A stretch of DNA of 64,000 nucleotides from Flavobacterium sp. (GCF_027484705.1 NZ_JAIXSL010000012.1:62001-126000), one strand, 5' to 3'; positions 25,999-35,570 are shown, counted from the stretch's first letter. Notes: generated from the letters alone by a model not told the origin. Program-made: numbers and translations.

Positions 25999-28290
25999 AT
26001 GGCAGTTCCAAAAAACAACAATCAGACTAAGGATCTCAATTACTATAAAAAGAAATTCTGGAAAATTTATTTTTATACTTTGGGAGGCATTTTTCTGTTT
26101 TTCCTTTTCGCTTCGTGGGGTTTGTTGGGTTCGATGCCGTCGTTTGAAGACCTCGAAAACCCGGATTCCAATTTGGCGACAGAAATCATTTCTACAGATG
26201 GCGTGACCATTGGTAAATTTTACAATGAAAACCGGACGCCGATCAAATATGCCGATCTTCCCAAACACCTTGTGGATGCGTTGGTTGCCACAGAAGACGA
26301 ACGTTTCTACGAACATTCAGGAATCGATGGACGAAGAACACTCGGAGCCGCAATAAAATTAGGCTCTGACGGTGGTGCGAGTACCTTAACCCAACAATTG
26401 GCCAAACTGCTTTTCCACGGCGAAGGCTCGAAATTCCTGCCGCTGAGGATGATCCAAAAAGCCAAAGAATGGATTATCGCGATCAAACTCGAAAGACAAT
26501 ACACCAAAAATGAAATCATCGCGATGTATTTCAACAAAGCCGATTTCGTGAATACCGCAGTCGGAATACGTTCCGCCGCCAAAGTCTATTTCGGAAAAGA
26601 ACCGCGCGATCTGACCATTGATGAAAGTGCAATGCTCGTCGGGATGCTGACCAATCCGTCGTTATACAATCCGGTGCGCCGCGTCGAAAAAGTACAAAAA
26701 AGAAGAAACGTCGTGCTCGGTCAAATGGTGCGGAACGGTTTCCTCGAAGAATCCGCCAAAAAACAACTCGAGCAAAAACCAATCGTTTTGCATTTCCAAC
26801 CCGAAAGCCATACCGACGGTATAGGAACTTATTTCCGCGAATACCTGCGCGACTTCATGAAAACGTGGGTCAAAGAAAACAAGAAATCGGACGGTTCGGA
26901 ATATGACATCTACAAAGATGGTCTCAAAATCTACACAACGATTGATTCGAGAATGCAGACTTACGCCGAAGAAGCGATGAAGAAACACCTCACGAACCTT
27001 CAAATCGAACTTGCAAGCCAGCAAAAAGACAACAAAAACGCTCCGTTTGTCAATATCTCAGACGCTGAAACCAAGAAACTCATGATGAAAGCCATGAAGA
27101 ATTCGAGTCGTTGGAAAGGCATGGCCGATCAAGGCAAATCCGAAGACGAAATCATCAAATCTTTCGGGGTTAAAACCAAAATGAAAGTCTTCACCTGGAA
27201 CGGAGAACGCGACACGATCATGACGCCAACCGATTCGATCCGTTATTACAAAAGCTTCCTTCAGGCCGGTATGATGGCGATGGAACCACAAACCGGACAC
27301 ATCAAAGTTTGGGTTGGCGGCATCAACTACAAATATTTCCAATACGATCACGTAGGGCAGGGCGCGCGCCAAGTAGGCTCGACGTTTAAACCATTTGTAT
27401 ACGCAACTGCCATCGAGCAGCTCAATATGTCGCCTTGCGATTCCATCATCGACAGCCCGTTTATGATTCATAAAGGCAAACACCACGTGACCGAAGACTG
27501 GGAACCTAAGAATTCCGACAACCAATACCGTGGGATGGTGACTTTGAAAAAAGCGCTCGCGAATTCCATCAACACCGTTTCGGCAAAACTGATTGATAAA
27601 GTCGGCCCTGAAGCTGTGGTCGAACTCACACACAAACTCGGCGTCAAATCTGAAATCCCCGTGCAACCCTCAATAGCATTGGGCGCGGTAGAAATCACCG
27701 TTGAGGATATGGTCGCTGCTTACAGTACTTTCGCGAACGAAGGCGTTTACATCAAACCGCAATTCATCACGCGCATCGAAGACAAAAATGGTGTAGTGAT
27801 TTACGAACCATCACCCGATTCGCACGACGTACTCAATAAAGACATCGCATTCGCCGTCATCAAATTGCTTGAAGGGGTTACCGAAGGCGGTTCCGGAGCT
27901 CGTTTGAGAACACAAGGCGGAGGGAATGGCTACAACCGCGTCACAGGTTATCCGTATATGTTTACCAATCCGATTGCCGGAAAAACAGGAACTACTCAGA
28001 ACCAATCCGATGGTTGGTTTATGGGTATGGTACCGAATCTTGCGGCGGGTGTTTGGGTAGGTTGCGAAGACCGTTCGGCGCGTTTTAAAGGCATCACTTA
28101 CGGACAAGGCGCGACAGCTGCACTGCCGATCTGGGCGATGTTTATGAAGCAATGTTATGGCGATGAAACGCTCAACGTATCCAAATCTGATTTCGAACGA
28201 CCGGCGAATCTTTCCATAAAAGTCGATTGTTGGGCGCCCGTCAAAGACACGACCGATTTCGAACAGAATACCGATGAATTTGAATTATAG
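25999..28290 (+). CDS. Penicillin-binding protein 1A (bifunctional transglycosylase/transpeptidase)
   Basis: 763 residues with a single N-terminal membrane helix (about 25-45). The GT51 glycosyltransferase domain has the catalytic Glu in ATEDERFYEHSGID (about 95-108) and GGASTLTQQLAKLLF. The transpeptidase domain has the SxxK motif in GSTFKPFVYATAIE (Ser about 458), SIN (ANSINTVSAKL) and KTGT (GKTGTTQN, about 657). It polymerises and cross-links peptidoglycan at the outer face of the inner membrane. Third gene of the PSP1-gldH-PBP1A unit; palindromic element D starts 3 bp after its stop. Confidence 0.95.
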   Translation: MAVPKNNNQTKDLNYYKKKFWKIYFYTLGGIFLFFLFASWGLLGSMPSFEDLENPDSNLATEIISTDGVTIGKFYNENRTPIKYADLPKHLVDALVATEDERFYEHSGIDGRRTLGAAIKLGSDGGASTLTQQLAKLLFHGEGSKFLPLRMIQKAKEWIIAIKLERQYTKNEIIAMYFNKADFVNTAVGIRSAAKVYFGKEPRDLTIDESAMLVGMLTNPSLYNPVRRVEKVQKRRNVVLGQMVRNGFLEESAKKQLEQKPIVLHFQPESHTDGIGTYFREYLRDFMKTWVKENKKSDGSEYDIYKDGLKIYTTIDSRMQTYAEEAMKKHLTNLQIELASQQKDNKNAPFVNISDAETKKLMMKAMKNSSRWKGMADQGKSEDEIIKSFGVKTKMKVFTWNGERDTIMTPTDSIRYYKSFLQAGMMAMEPQTGHIKVWVGGINYKYFQYDHVGQGARQVGSTFKPFVYATAIEQLNMSPCDSIIDSPFMIHKGKHHVTEDWEPKNSDNQYRGMVTLKKALANSINTVSAKLIDKVGPEAVVELTHKLGVKSEIPVQPSIALGAVEITVEDMVAAYSTFANEGVYIKPQFITRIEDKNGVVIYEPSPDSHDVLNKDIAFAVIKLLEGVTEGGSGARLRTQGGGNGYNRVTGYPYMFTNPIAGKTGTTQNQSDGWFMGMVPNLAAGVWVGCEDRSARFKGITYGQGATAALPIWAMFMKQCYGDETLNVSKSDFERPANLSIKVDCWAPVKDTTDFEQNTDEFEL

Positions 28291-28293
28291 TTT

Positions 28294-28375
28294 TTAGAAG
28301 CTTCATCCCGCTATCCGTTGCAATCTTTTATGGCGAACCCCGCCACAAAAGGATTTCCGCTACTATCGGGGCTAG
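28294..28375 (+). repeat. Palindromic REP-like element, copy D
   Basis: Starts TTAGAAGCTTCATCCCGCTA, stem CTTTTATGGCG (28325-28335) pairing with CGCCACAAAAG (28341-28351; 10 of 11, one A-C mismatch), and ends CCGCTACTATCGGGGCTAGG. Directly downstream of the PBP1A stop. Beyond it (28407-28430) is a 'ctttgcgccttcgtggcttagc' type low-complexity stretch. Confidence 0.78.
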
Positions 28376-28435
28376 GCATACAATAACCAACAACATAAAT
28401 CTAAACTTTGCGCCTTCGTGGCTTAGCAGCAAACC

Positions 28436-29137
28436 ATGATCAACAAAAAAGTAAACTCAGTACAAGAAGCCTTACAAGGCATCGAAAACGGAATGACGCT
28501 GATGCTCGGCGGTTTCGGGCTTTGCGGTATTCCTGAAAATTCCATTGCGGAACTCGTCAGCAAAGGAACCAATAATCTGACCTGCATTTCCAATAACGCA
28601 GGAGTCGATGATTTCGGTTTGGGATTGCTCCTACAGAAAAAACAAATTAAAAAAATGGTTTCGTCCTATGTGGGCGAAAACGCCGAATTCGAACGTCAGA
28701 TGCTTTCGGGCGAACTAGAAGTCGAACTCATTCCGCAAGGCACATTAGCCGAGCGTTGTCGTGCCGCACAAGCCGGAATCCCTGCATTCTTCACGCCAGC
28801 CGGTTACGGAACCGAAGTCGCCGAAGGCAAAGAAGCCCGAGAATTTAATGGAAAAATGCACGTCATGGAACACGCTTTCAAAGCCGATTTCGCCATCGTA
28901 AAAGCTTGGAAAGGCGATGAAGCCGGAAACTTGCTTTTCAAAGGAACCGCAAGAAATTTCAATCCGTGTATGTGTGGCGCCGCAAAAATTACGATTGCTG
29001 AAGTTGAAGAATTGGTTCCTGTAGGAACACTCGATCCGAATCAGGTTCATATTCCCGGAATCTTGATTCAAAGGATTTTCCAGGGACAAAAATTTGAGAA
29101 GCGCATCGAACAACGCACGACCAGAAAAAGAGACTAG
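28436..29137 (+). CDS. scoA: 3-oxoacid CoA-transferase subunit A
   Basis: 233 residues, the typical size for the alpha subunit. [20 protein letters not shown] is the glycine-rich CoA-binding start, followed by [16 protein letters not shown] and [24 protein letters not shown]. With subunit B it transfers CoA between succinyl-CoA and acetoacetate, in ketone-body or branched-chain breakdown. It is followed by scoB after 2 bp. Confidence 0.94.
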   Translation: MINKKVNSVQEALQGIENGMTLMLGGFGLCGIPENSIAELVSKGTNNLTCISNNAGVDDFGLGLLLQKKQIKKMVSSYVGENAEFERQMLSGELEVELIPQGTLAERCRAAQAGIPAFFTPAGYGTEVAEGKEAREFNGKMHVMEHAFKADFAIVKAWKGDEAGNLLFKGTARNFNPCMCGAAKITIAEVEELVPVGTLDPNQVHIPGILIQRIFQGQKFEKRIEQRTTRKRD

Positions 29138-29139
29138 TT

Positions 29140-29799
29140 ATGGCTTTAGATAAAAACGATATTGCAAAAAGAATCGCACAAGAAGTGAAAGACGGTTACT
29201 ACGTCAATCTGGGCATCGGCATTCCAACGCTTGTAGCCAATTATGTGCGCACCGATATTTCGGTAGAATTCCAAAGTGAAAACGGGGTTTTGGGCATGGG
29301 CCCGTTTCCGTTCGAAGGTGAGGAAGATGCGGACTTAATCAACGCAGGAAAACAAACCATCACGACTTTGCCCGGAGCCAGTTTCTTTGATTCGGGTTTC
29401 AGTTTTGGCATGATCCGCGGACAACACGTCGACTTAACAATACTAGGTGCGATGGAAGTAGCGGAAAACGGTGACATCGCCAACTGGAAAATCCCAGGAA
29501 AAATGGTCAAAGGCATGGGTGGCGCGATGGACTTGGTCGCTTCTGCAGAAAATATTATCGTAGCGATGATGCACGTCAACAAAGCCGGAGAATCCAAAAT
29601 TTTGAAGCGTTGTACTTTGCCGTTAACCGGCGTGGGTTGTGTGAAGAAAGTCGTCACCGAATTGGCCGTTCTCGAAATTACACCCAACGGATTCAAACTT
29701 TTAGAAAGAGCGCCGGGCGTTTCTGTAGAACATATTATCGCATCGACCGAAGCTGATTTGATCATTGAAGGCGAGATTCCGGAAATGGTCATCGGATAA
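29140..29799 (+). CDS. scoB: 3-oxoacid CoA-transferase subunit B
   Basis: 219 residues. YYVNLGIGIPTLVANYV and the active-site loop FQSENGVLGMGP (the Glu forms the glutamyl-CoA thioester) are diagnostic; GAMEVAENGDIANWKIPGK and KGMGGAMDLV follow in the usual order. Forms a heterotetramer with the scoA product. No terminator is evident after it. Confidence 0.95.
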   Translation: MALDKNDIAKRIAQEVKDGYYVNLGIGIPTLVANYVRTDISVEFQSENGVLGMGPFPFEGEEDADLINAGKQTITTLPGASFFDSGFSFGMIRGQHVDLTILGAMEVAENGDIANWKIPGKMVKGMGGAMDLVASAENIIVAMMHVNKAGESKILKRCTLPLTGVGCVKKVVTELAVLEITPNGFKLLERAPGVSVEHIIASTEADLIIEGEIPEMVIG

Positions 29800-29846
29800 T
29801 TCATTTCGATTCTTTAAAAAAATTAACATTTATAGTCCAAAAATAT

Positions 29847-29854
29847 TATATTTG
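29847..29854 (+). promoter_or_regulatory. -7 element of the DUF2167 gene
   Basis: TATATTTG (TAnnTTTG) in an AT-rich gap, giving a leader of about 75 nt before ATG 29933. No TTTG at -33. Confidence 0.45.
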
Positions 29855-29932
29855 AAAACACTGTTTTTCAATCTATAATACACATTTTCGTATGAAATGG
29901 GTTTTGAAACACTAACCAAAAACCCATAAACG

Positions 29933-30958
29933 ATGAAGAAAACGGTTCTTACAATCCTCACTTGCCTGTCGGCGCTACTTTCATTTTCACAAGACGAAAT
30001 CAATCAGGTTAAAATTGATTCGGTTGAAAACTCGTACCATTACCAACACGGAACCATTGAGTTAAAAGGAGGAATCGGTAAAATAACAATCCCAAAAGGA
30101 TTCAAATACTTAGATGCGCAACAGGCTGAAAAGGTTTTGGTCGATTTGTGGGGAAATCCTAAAGGCGAGGGCCTCACCTTAGGCTTTGTGCTTCCAGAAC
30201 AGACTGGCGTTTTAACAGAAAACAGCTATGTATTCAATATCCAGTATGATGAAATCGGATACGTTAAGGACGATGACGCAGACGATATTGACTATGATGA
30301 ACTTCTGGACCAATTAAAGAAAGATGCTACGGAAGAAAACAAGGAGCGCGTAAAACAAGGATACGATGCCATAACCATTGTGGGTTGGGCCGCAAAACCT
30401 TTTTATGATGAAAAACGCAAAATACTACATTGGGCCAAAGAAATAAAATTTGGCAGCCAGCCAGTCAATACGCTGAATTATAACATCAGGATTCTCGGGC
30501 GCAAAGGTGTTCTTGTTCTAAATGCGATTGCTACGAGTTCAGAATTGAAACTCGTACAAAAAGACCTTAATAAAGTGCTCGATATCGTCCAGTTCAATGA
30601 AGGCTATCAATACGACGATTTTGATGAATCTGTAGATTCGGTCGCCGCCTGGACCATCGGAGGTTTGGTTGCAGGAAAAGTACTGGCTAAAGTAGGTTTC
30701 TTAGCCATCATCGCCAAATTCGGAAAAGTAATCGCATTGGCCTTTTTGGGTTTCTTTGGGGCTTTCAAAAAGAAAATCCAAGGTTGGTTTTCTAAAAACA
30801 AATCGGAACCGGAAGCCGAAAATGAAGAACCAAAATTACTGGAAGAGCATACCGGAGATACCACGAACAGTAACGAAGAAGCAATAGCATCAGACGATCA
30901 ACCCGAAACAGAATTGCCAAAAGATTTTCCTGAAAAGGAAGATGAGCATCCGGTCTAA
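29933..30958 (+). CDS. DUF2167 membrane protein
   Basis: 341 residues with a signal peptide (MKKTVLTILTCLSALLSFSQ). The GTIELKGGIGKITIPKGFKYLD start and DLWGNPKGEGLTLGFVLPE are typical of DUF2167. A hydrophobic pair of segments (about 237-280: AAWTIGGLVAGKVLAKVGFL, then GKVIALAFLGFFGAF) anchors it in the inner membrane, leaving the conserved domain outside and a very acidic tail (about 290-341) inside. Function unknown; a preceding signal peptide and own promoter suggest an independent envelope protein. Confidence 0.88.
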   Translation: MKKTVLTILTCLSALLSFSQDEINQVKIDSVENSYHYQHGTIELKGGIGKITIPKGFKYLDAQQAEKVLVDLWGNPKGEGLTLGFVLPEQTGVLTENSYVFNIQYDEIGYVKDDDADDIDYDELLDQLKKDATEENKERVKQGYDAITIVGWAAKPFYDEKRKILHWAKEIKFGSQPVNTLNYNIRILGRKGVLVLNAIATSSELKLVQKDLNKVLDIVQFNEGYQYDDFDESVDSVAAWTIGGLVAGKVLAKVGFLAIIAKFGKVIALAFLGFFGAFKKKIQGWFSKNKSEPEAENEEPKLLEEHTGDTTNSNEEAIASDDQPETELPKDFPEKEDEHPV

Positions 30959-30969
30959 TCGCTAATCTA

Positions 30970-31013
30970 AAAAAATCTCCATTTGAACTGAATCTAAAAT
31001 GGGGATTTTTTTT
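30970..31013. terminator. Bidirectional intrinsic terminator
   Basis: AAAAAATCTCCATTT (30970-30984) pairs with AAATGGGGATTTTTT (30997-31011), 15 bp with one wobble and a 12-nt loop, between converging genes. Confidence 0.85.
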
Positions 31014-31026
31014 GTGATTTTCCGAT

Positions 31027-31476
31027 CTATAATCCAAATTGGAGCAGATGATGGTCGAGGTGAATGTAATGCAAAATGCCCCATTCCTCTTCGGTCATCA
31101 TACCAAAAAACGGATGCTTCTTATTGGTGATGACATCCGGGCCAACATTTCCGAACGCTTCTATAATTGACATTAAGGTTTCTTTTTCAGCCTCAAAATC
31201 GGGTGTTCCTGAAATTTTAAATTCCGGAGCCGTTGGGGAATTCTTGCTGAAACTTCTGTTCTTGATGAAACTGTTTTTGGCCATTTTCCCGAACAAAAAT
31301 CCGAGTAATCCGCCGCTGAGAACGAGTTTTCCAACCGCTACATCGAGTGGTTTCTGGCAGTGCACGACCATTTGCGGCGCAGTCATTTTCCCCCATAAAG
31401 GTTTAGTGTCCGCCTCCAATTTCCCTAGCCTTTCGAGCAATTTTGCATTGGCTTCCTTGTCAAATATGTTTGCCAT
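31027..31476 (-). CDS. DUF1569 (DinB-like) protein
   Basis: 149 residues: FDKEANAKLLERLGKLEADT, then LWGKMTAPQMVVHCQKPLDV (the motif-bearing helix with a metal-ligand-type His), and the end HYIHLDHHLLQFGL with more histidines. This matches DUF1569, a four-helix DinB/YfiT-like family that can bind a metal with three His. Activity unknown. It is 5 bp downstream of the following SpmAB-like gene on the same strand, so they are probably co-transcribed. Confidence 0.82.
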   Translation of the reverse strand: MANIFDKEANAKLLERLGKLEADTKPLWGKMTAPQMVVHCQKPLDVAVGKLVLSGGLLGFLFGKMAKNSFIKNRSFSKNSPTAPEFKISGTPDFEAEKETLMSIIEAFGNVGPDVITNKKHPFFGMMTEEEWGILHYIHLDHHLLQFGL

Positions 31477-31481
31477 AATTG

Positions 31482-32936
31482 TTAGAAATTTAGATTATTA
31501 AAAAACCATCCTGCGACAAAAATCGCGGTGATCACACAAATTACATCTACTAAAAGCATGGTGCCCAAAGCGTAACGCGAATTCTTTATATTCACCGAAC
31601 CAAAATACACAGCGATGACATAAAACGTACTCTCGGCACTGCATTGAAAAATACTGCTCAATCTTCCAGTCATGGAATCAGCGCCAAAGGTATTCATCGA
31701 ATCGATCAAAAACCCTCTTGATCCTGCGGAACTAAAAGGCCGAAGCAACGCTACCGGCAGTGCGTCCGTGATTTCTTTACTCACGCCCATAGCTGAAAAA
31801 CCAAACGCGATCCAGTTGCTGATAATTTCAAACAGACCACTGTTTCTAAATAACGAAATGGCCACCAACATGCCCAAAACATAAGGGAAAATGGTGACGC
31901 CGGTTTTAATGCCGTTGTTGGCTCCCGAGACAAAAGCTTCAAAAACGGTGGTTTTCGCCTCAGTGAATTTTTTTTCCTTAATGAATGAGAAGATTAAGGT
32001 AAAAGCAATGATCGCTACTAATATTAAAGCGGAAAGGTTAGAGGTGAAATAGTTTTTCCCGATCAAATCCAAATGATTCACATACATCAATAATCCAACA
32101 ATCGCAGCGATTAAAACCATCAAACCGACCACCAGAGAAGCGCTTTTGAAATTGATTTTCTGTTTGATGCCAACGATCAGAAAAGAGGCAATCGTACCGA
32201 TAAACGAAGTGATGATACAAGGCAGCATCACATCAGCTGGATTCGTCGCATGGGCAGCAGCGCGATAACCGATGATTGAAGTGGCAATCAAAGTAAGCCC
32301 CGAGGCATGCAGACACAAAAACATAATCTGCGCATCGCTCGCCTTATCTTTTTCGGGATTGATTTCCTGCAGACTTTCCATCGCTTTCAATCCGAATGGC
32401 GTAGCGGCAGAATCCAATCCTAGGAAATTGGCGGCAAAGTTCAACGTCATATACGAAATTGACGGGTGGTCTTTCGGGATGCTCGGGAACACTTTTACGA
32501 AAACCGGACTCAATAGTTTAGCCAATTTTCCGGAAGCACCGGATATGATCAAAAGCTCCATCAAACCGCAGAAAAAAGCCAGATAAGCAATCAGCGGCAG
32601 GATTAAATCTAGTAAAGTATTTTTACAAGTGGGCAGCAAACCGTCCGATTTCTGAACGCCACTGTAGATTTTGACGGTTTTGTTTTTGAATATGTATGTC
32701 GTATCAGCGTTGATGGTATCGCGGTTGATGACCATTGTCTGTTCGGGCGCTTTTTCAATCGAATCTTTGATGAAAACGGGAAGTTGTTCTTTATACTTTT
32801 CTGAAATCAGCACCGGATCATCCTTCTTTCCATTCAACACATAATCGATCGTATAGCTGTTGCCGGTAGACAAACTAATAACCACAAACACAATAGAAGC
32901 GATAAAAATCGTGAGCCAAAACCTACTTAATACCAT
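31482..32936 (-). CDS. Fused SpmA-SpmB-like nucleoside-recognition (Gate) membrane protein
   Basis: 484 residues with ten or more hydrophobic segments. Two Gate domains are joined: the first around LAFFCGLMELLIISGASGKLAK to NFAANFLGLDSAATPFG, as in SpmA, the second around AFVSGANNGIKTGVTIFPYV to DALPVALLRPFSSAGSRG, as in SpmB. In Bacillus these are separate spore-maturation proteins; in non-sporulating Bacteroidetes the fused form is presumed a transporter of unknown substrate. An extracytoplasmic insert (about residues 30-95) lies between the first helix and the rest. Confidence 0.88.
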   Translation of the reverse strand: MVLSRFWLTIFIASIVFVVISLSTGNSYTIDYVLNGKKDDPVLISEKYKEQLPVFIKDSIEKAPEQTMVINRDTINADTTYIFKNKTVKIYSGVQKSDGLLPTCKNTLLDLILPLIAYLAFFCGLMELLIISGASGKLAKLLSPVFVKVFPSIPKDHPSISYMTLNFAANFLGLDSAATPFGLKAMESLQEINPEKDKASDAQIMFLCLHASGLTLIATSIIGYRAAAHATNPADVMLPCIITSFIGTIASFLIVGIKQKINFKSASLVVGLMVLIAAIVGLLMYVNHLDLIGKNYFTSNLSALILVAIIAFTLIFSFIKEKKFTEAKTTVFEAFVSGANNGIKTGVTIFPYVLGMLVAISLFRNSGLFEIISNWIAFGFSAMGVSKEITDALPVALLRPFSSAGSRGFLIDSMNTFGADSMTGRLSSIFQCSAESTFYVIAVYFGSVNIKNSRYALGTMLLVDVICVITAIFVAGWFFNNLNF

Positions 32937-32983
32937 AACTTACTTTTTCGTAAATGTAATATTAATTGAATTTGCCACCAATC

Positions 32984-33697
32984 TTACACATGCAAAATTT
33001 CGTCCTCAACGAGCAAATCCTCGCGGCGCAACCGCAGAAAAACCTGAGCTACGGCAATGACGTCTTTTTCGCAATAGGTGATGATACGGTCGATATCCTG
33101 ATCCACGTAGAAAACATGCGCGACCTGACTGCCGTCAATATCGCCTTTGGAAGAAGGAATGCCGAGCACTTTCGTGAGTAATTTCAGTGAAGTGAAGTGT
33201 TTGTAATCGCCGAATTTCCACAATTCCAAAGTGTCTAAATGCTGCACTTCCCATGGTTTTTTGCCGAACAGATTCAACTTCGACGGAATCGCAATCTGGT
33301 GAATGATCATGCGTCTTGCGATAAACGGAATGTCGAATTCCTTCGCGTTGTGGCCGCACAAAAGATGCTGTGCTTTGCCGAAATGGTTTTCCATTAAATT
33401 AGAGAAATCTTTAAGAATTTTGGGTTCTTCCCCAAAAAATGACGTCACCCTAAAATGGCGGATGTCGCCTTTAAACGTAAAATAACCGACGGAAATGCAA
33501 ACGATTTTCCCGAATTCTGCCCAGATTCCGGCGCGTTCGTAAAAGTCTTCAGGGGTAAATTCGTCTTTTCGCTGGTATTGGGTTTTGGTTTCCCAAAGCG
33601 CTTGCATTTCAGCATCAAGTGTGGTAAAATTTTCTTGTTCCGGAACGGTTTCGATGTCGAGGAACAAAATGTTTTCGAGGTTCAGTTTTTCAATCAT
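32984..33697 (-). CDS. DEDD-family 3'-5' exonuclease (PolB-exo2 type)
   Basis: 237 residues. Exo I is ILFLDIETVPE, Exo II is LLCGHNAKEFDIPFIARR, and Exo III is YCEKDVIAVAQVFLR (tyrosine form, DEDDy). It fits the predicted 3'-5' exonuclease family related to the proofreading domain of PolB but found without a polymerase. Probably cleaves nucleic acid ends using two metal ions; the biological target is unknown. No partner gene is next to it. Confidence 0.88.
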   Translation of the reverse strand: MIEKLNLENILFLDIETVPEQENFTTLDAEMQALWETKTQYQRKDEFTPEDFYERAGIWAEFGKIVCISVGYFTFKGDIRHFRVTSFFGEEPKILKDFSNLMENHFGKAQHLLCGHNAKEFDIPFIARRMIIHQIAIPSKLNLFGKKPWEVQHLDTLELWKFGDYKHFTSLKLLTKVLGIPSSKGDIDGSQVAHVFYVDQDIDRIITYCEKDVIAVAQVFLRLRREDLLVEDEILHV

Positions 33698-33733
33698 GGC
33701 GTATATATTTAGTTAAACAATTCTTGGCTTTTA

Positions 33734-34891
33734 CTATTTTCTTTGTGCGAGCATTTTATAAGTTTCATCAATATCGACAAAAAAGTCGTCGCTGTGCGGG
33801 CTGCCTTTCGTGCTTCGTTGCGTGAGGTTTCCAAGCCGGACAATAATCAGATCATCCTGAGGAATCACAATCACGTATTGCCCCAAATGACCGCGCATAT
33901 AAAAGATCTTTTTGTTTTTGTAATCACAGAGCCACCAACCGTAACCATATTCCGGAGAATCTTCGAATCTTGGCATCGTTGATTTGGCGATGAAAGTACT
34001 GTCTAAAATTTGTTTCCCATTCCACATTCCGTGTTGTTTATACAGTTTTCCGAAACGCGCAAAATCTCTGGCATTGCTGGCGAAACAACAATACGCTTTG
34101 ACGATGCCGTCTTTATGGTCGGTTTGCCAGAACGCTTCGTTTTCGGCGCCCATAGGTTCCCAGAAGTTTTCGGCTACGTAATCGGCGAGACTTTTTCCGG
34201 TCGCTTTTTCGATACACATCGCTAGAAGTTGGGTATTCCCGCTTAAGTATTTGTAGGATTGGCCGGGTTCATCAACGCCTTTAAGCCCGAGGATGACTTT
34301 GTTTAAATCATCGTCAAAATAGGCGCGTGTCGTAATTGAAAATGGGCTGTAATACGATTCGTCCCAATCCAGACCTGAAGCCATCGAAGATAAATCGCCG
34401 ACAGTCATGCGCGCGGAAGTTCCGTTGTTAAATTCAGAAAAAAAATCAGAAACCCTTTGGTCTAAATTTTTGATTTTGCCCTGCATGATTGCTTTTCCGA
34501 GTGAAGCCGACACAATGCTTTTGGCCATCGAGAACGAATTCGATTTGGAGTTTTTTTCATAATCGTCATAATAGCTTTCGTTCCAGACGCTGTCATTTTT
34601 GATGATCAGGAACGCGACGGTTCCGAGTTTTTGATGCCATTTTTCGAGTTCAGCAGTAGGTTTTACGGCATTGTAATCTTTGGAAGTCGCCCAAGGTTGC
34701 GGCGTATGGCTTTTTGGAATGACACGGTTGTCGAATTCGGTGTAGTCTTTTAGAAATGCAGTGGTGTGGCCGTTGAGGTAAATCGTACGCACGGCTTTGA
34801 TCAGATAATCTACTTTGAAAAGGTAGAGTAAAGCGATAATCGTGGCGAAGACAATGACCGACCAAAGCAGTAATTTTTTCAAGAATCTCAT
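33734..34891 (-). CDS. Serine hydrolase, beta-lactamase class C fold
   Basis: 385 residues with an N-terminal membrane anchor (about 7-25), so the enzyme faces the periplasm. The catalytic SxxK is SMAK in NSFSMAKSIVSASLGKA (about residue 146), the YxN-equivalent is YKYLSGNTQ, and the third motif is HLG in MRGHLGQYVIV, instead of KTG. This pattern suits esterases or D-amino peptidases of this family more than antibiotic-degrading AmpC. Substrate unknown. Confidence 0.88.
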   Translation of the reverse strand: MRFLKKLLLWSVIVFATIIALLYLFKVDYLIKAVRTIYLNGHTTAFLKDYTEFDNRVIPKSHTPQPWATSKDYNAVKPTAELEKWHQKLGTVAFLIIKNDSVWNESYYDDYEKNSKSNSFSMAKSIVSASLGKAIMQGKIKNLDQRVSDFFSEFNNGTSARMTVGDLSSMASGLDWDESYYSPFSITTRAYFDDDLNKVILGLKGVDEPGQSYKYLSGNTQLLAMCIEKATGKSLADYVAENFWEPMGAENEAFWQTDHKDGIVKAYCCFASNARDFARFGKLYKQHGMWNGKQILDSTFIAKSTMPRFEDSPEYGYGWWLCDYKNKKIFYMRGHLGQYVIVIPQDDLIIVRLGNLTQRSTKGSPHSDDFFVDIDETYKMLAQRK

Positions 34892-34968
34892 GTGCGTGTA
34901 TTTTGCAATAAACGAATTTACGGAAATTCTGAATTGCTTTTTAATTTAAAAACAATTTAAATGAAGAT

Positions 34969-35012
34969 GGAACGCGGATGACACAAATCACGAGGATCTG
35001 CACGGATTTTGG
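34969..35012. repeat. 'acgcggat' dispersed repeat, copy 2
   Basis: GGAACGCGGATGACACAAAT, then a looser 'cacggatttt' unit (35002-35010). Same opening as the copies at 466 and 55379. It lies between the start of the serine hydrolase gene and the end of the methyltransferase gene. Confidence 0.55.
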
Positions 35013-35024
35013 TTTCCTTATTGG

Positions 35025-35495
35025 TTAAAACAAACTTTGTTGTGTCGTTGGGTTTTCATGTTCGAGCAGCCATTTCTTGCGCCACAATCCGCCGGCATAT
35101 CCGGTAAGCGAGCCGTCGGTTCCGATCACGCGATGGCATGGAACTACAATCCAGAGTGGGTTTTTTCCGTTGGCTGAGGCTACGGCGCGAATCGCTTTGA
35201 CATCGCCGAGTTTTTTGGTGATGTCCATATACGAAACGGTTTTTCCGAACGGAATTTCGAGTAAGGCGTTCCAGACTTTTTGCTGGAATTCGGTGCCTTG
35301 CGGATTTAATTTAAAATCGAAACGGGTGCGTTTTCCGTTGAAATAATCCTGCAGTTGCTTGACGGCTTCTTTTAAATCGTTTGGAATCTTTTCGGTAATT
35401 TCTCCTTCTTCTAAGATTGAAATGGAAGCAATACCGTGTTCGTCACCAGAGATTTTGGCGGTTCCGAGCGGGGTTTTGATGAACGCGGTTTCCAT
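35025..35495 (-). CDS. ogt: Methylated-DNA--protein-cysteine S-methyltransferase
   Basis: 156 residues. The active site VVPCHRVIG carries the methyl-accepting Cys; FQQKVWNALLEIPFGKTVSY and IRAVASANGKNP precede it and GYAGGLWRKKWLLEHE follows, all standard for Ogt/MGMT. It repairs O6-methylguanine by a suicide transfer. It lies downstream of the heme operon but is separated from it by palindromic element E and 153 bp. Confidence 0.95.
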   Translation of the reverse strand: METAFIKTPLGTAKISGDEHGIASISILEEGEITEKIPNDLKEAVKQLQDYFNGKRTRFDFKLNPQGTEFQQKVWNALLEIPFGKTVSYMDITKKLGDVKAIRAVASANGKNPLWIVVPCHRVIGTDGSLTGYAGGLWRKKWLLEHENPTTQQSLF

Positions 35496-35570
35496 GAGGT
35501 AAATATAGATTTTTACCGCAAGGTGTACAAAAGTTTAACGCTGGAGCATAAAAGTTTGATTTATTCGATG

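Noticed and set aside
27058..27666. Long minus-strand open frame inside PBP1A
   Set aside because: It is a shadow of the coding frame with no family similarity; many such frames occur opposite genes here because stop codons are rare in those frames.
33734..34891. Antibiotic-resistance beta-lactamase
   Set aside because: The third motif is HLG instead of KTG and the protein is membrane-anchored, so a general serine hydrolase is more likely.
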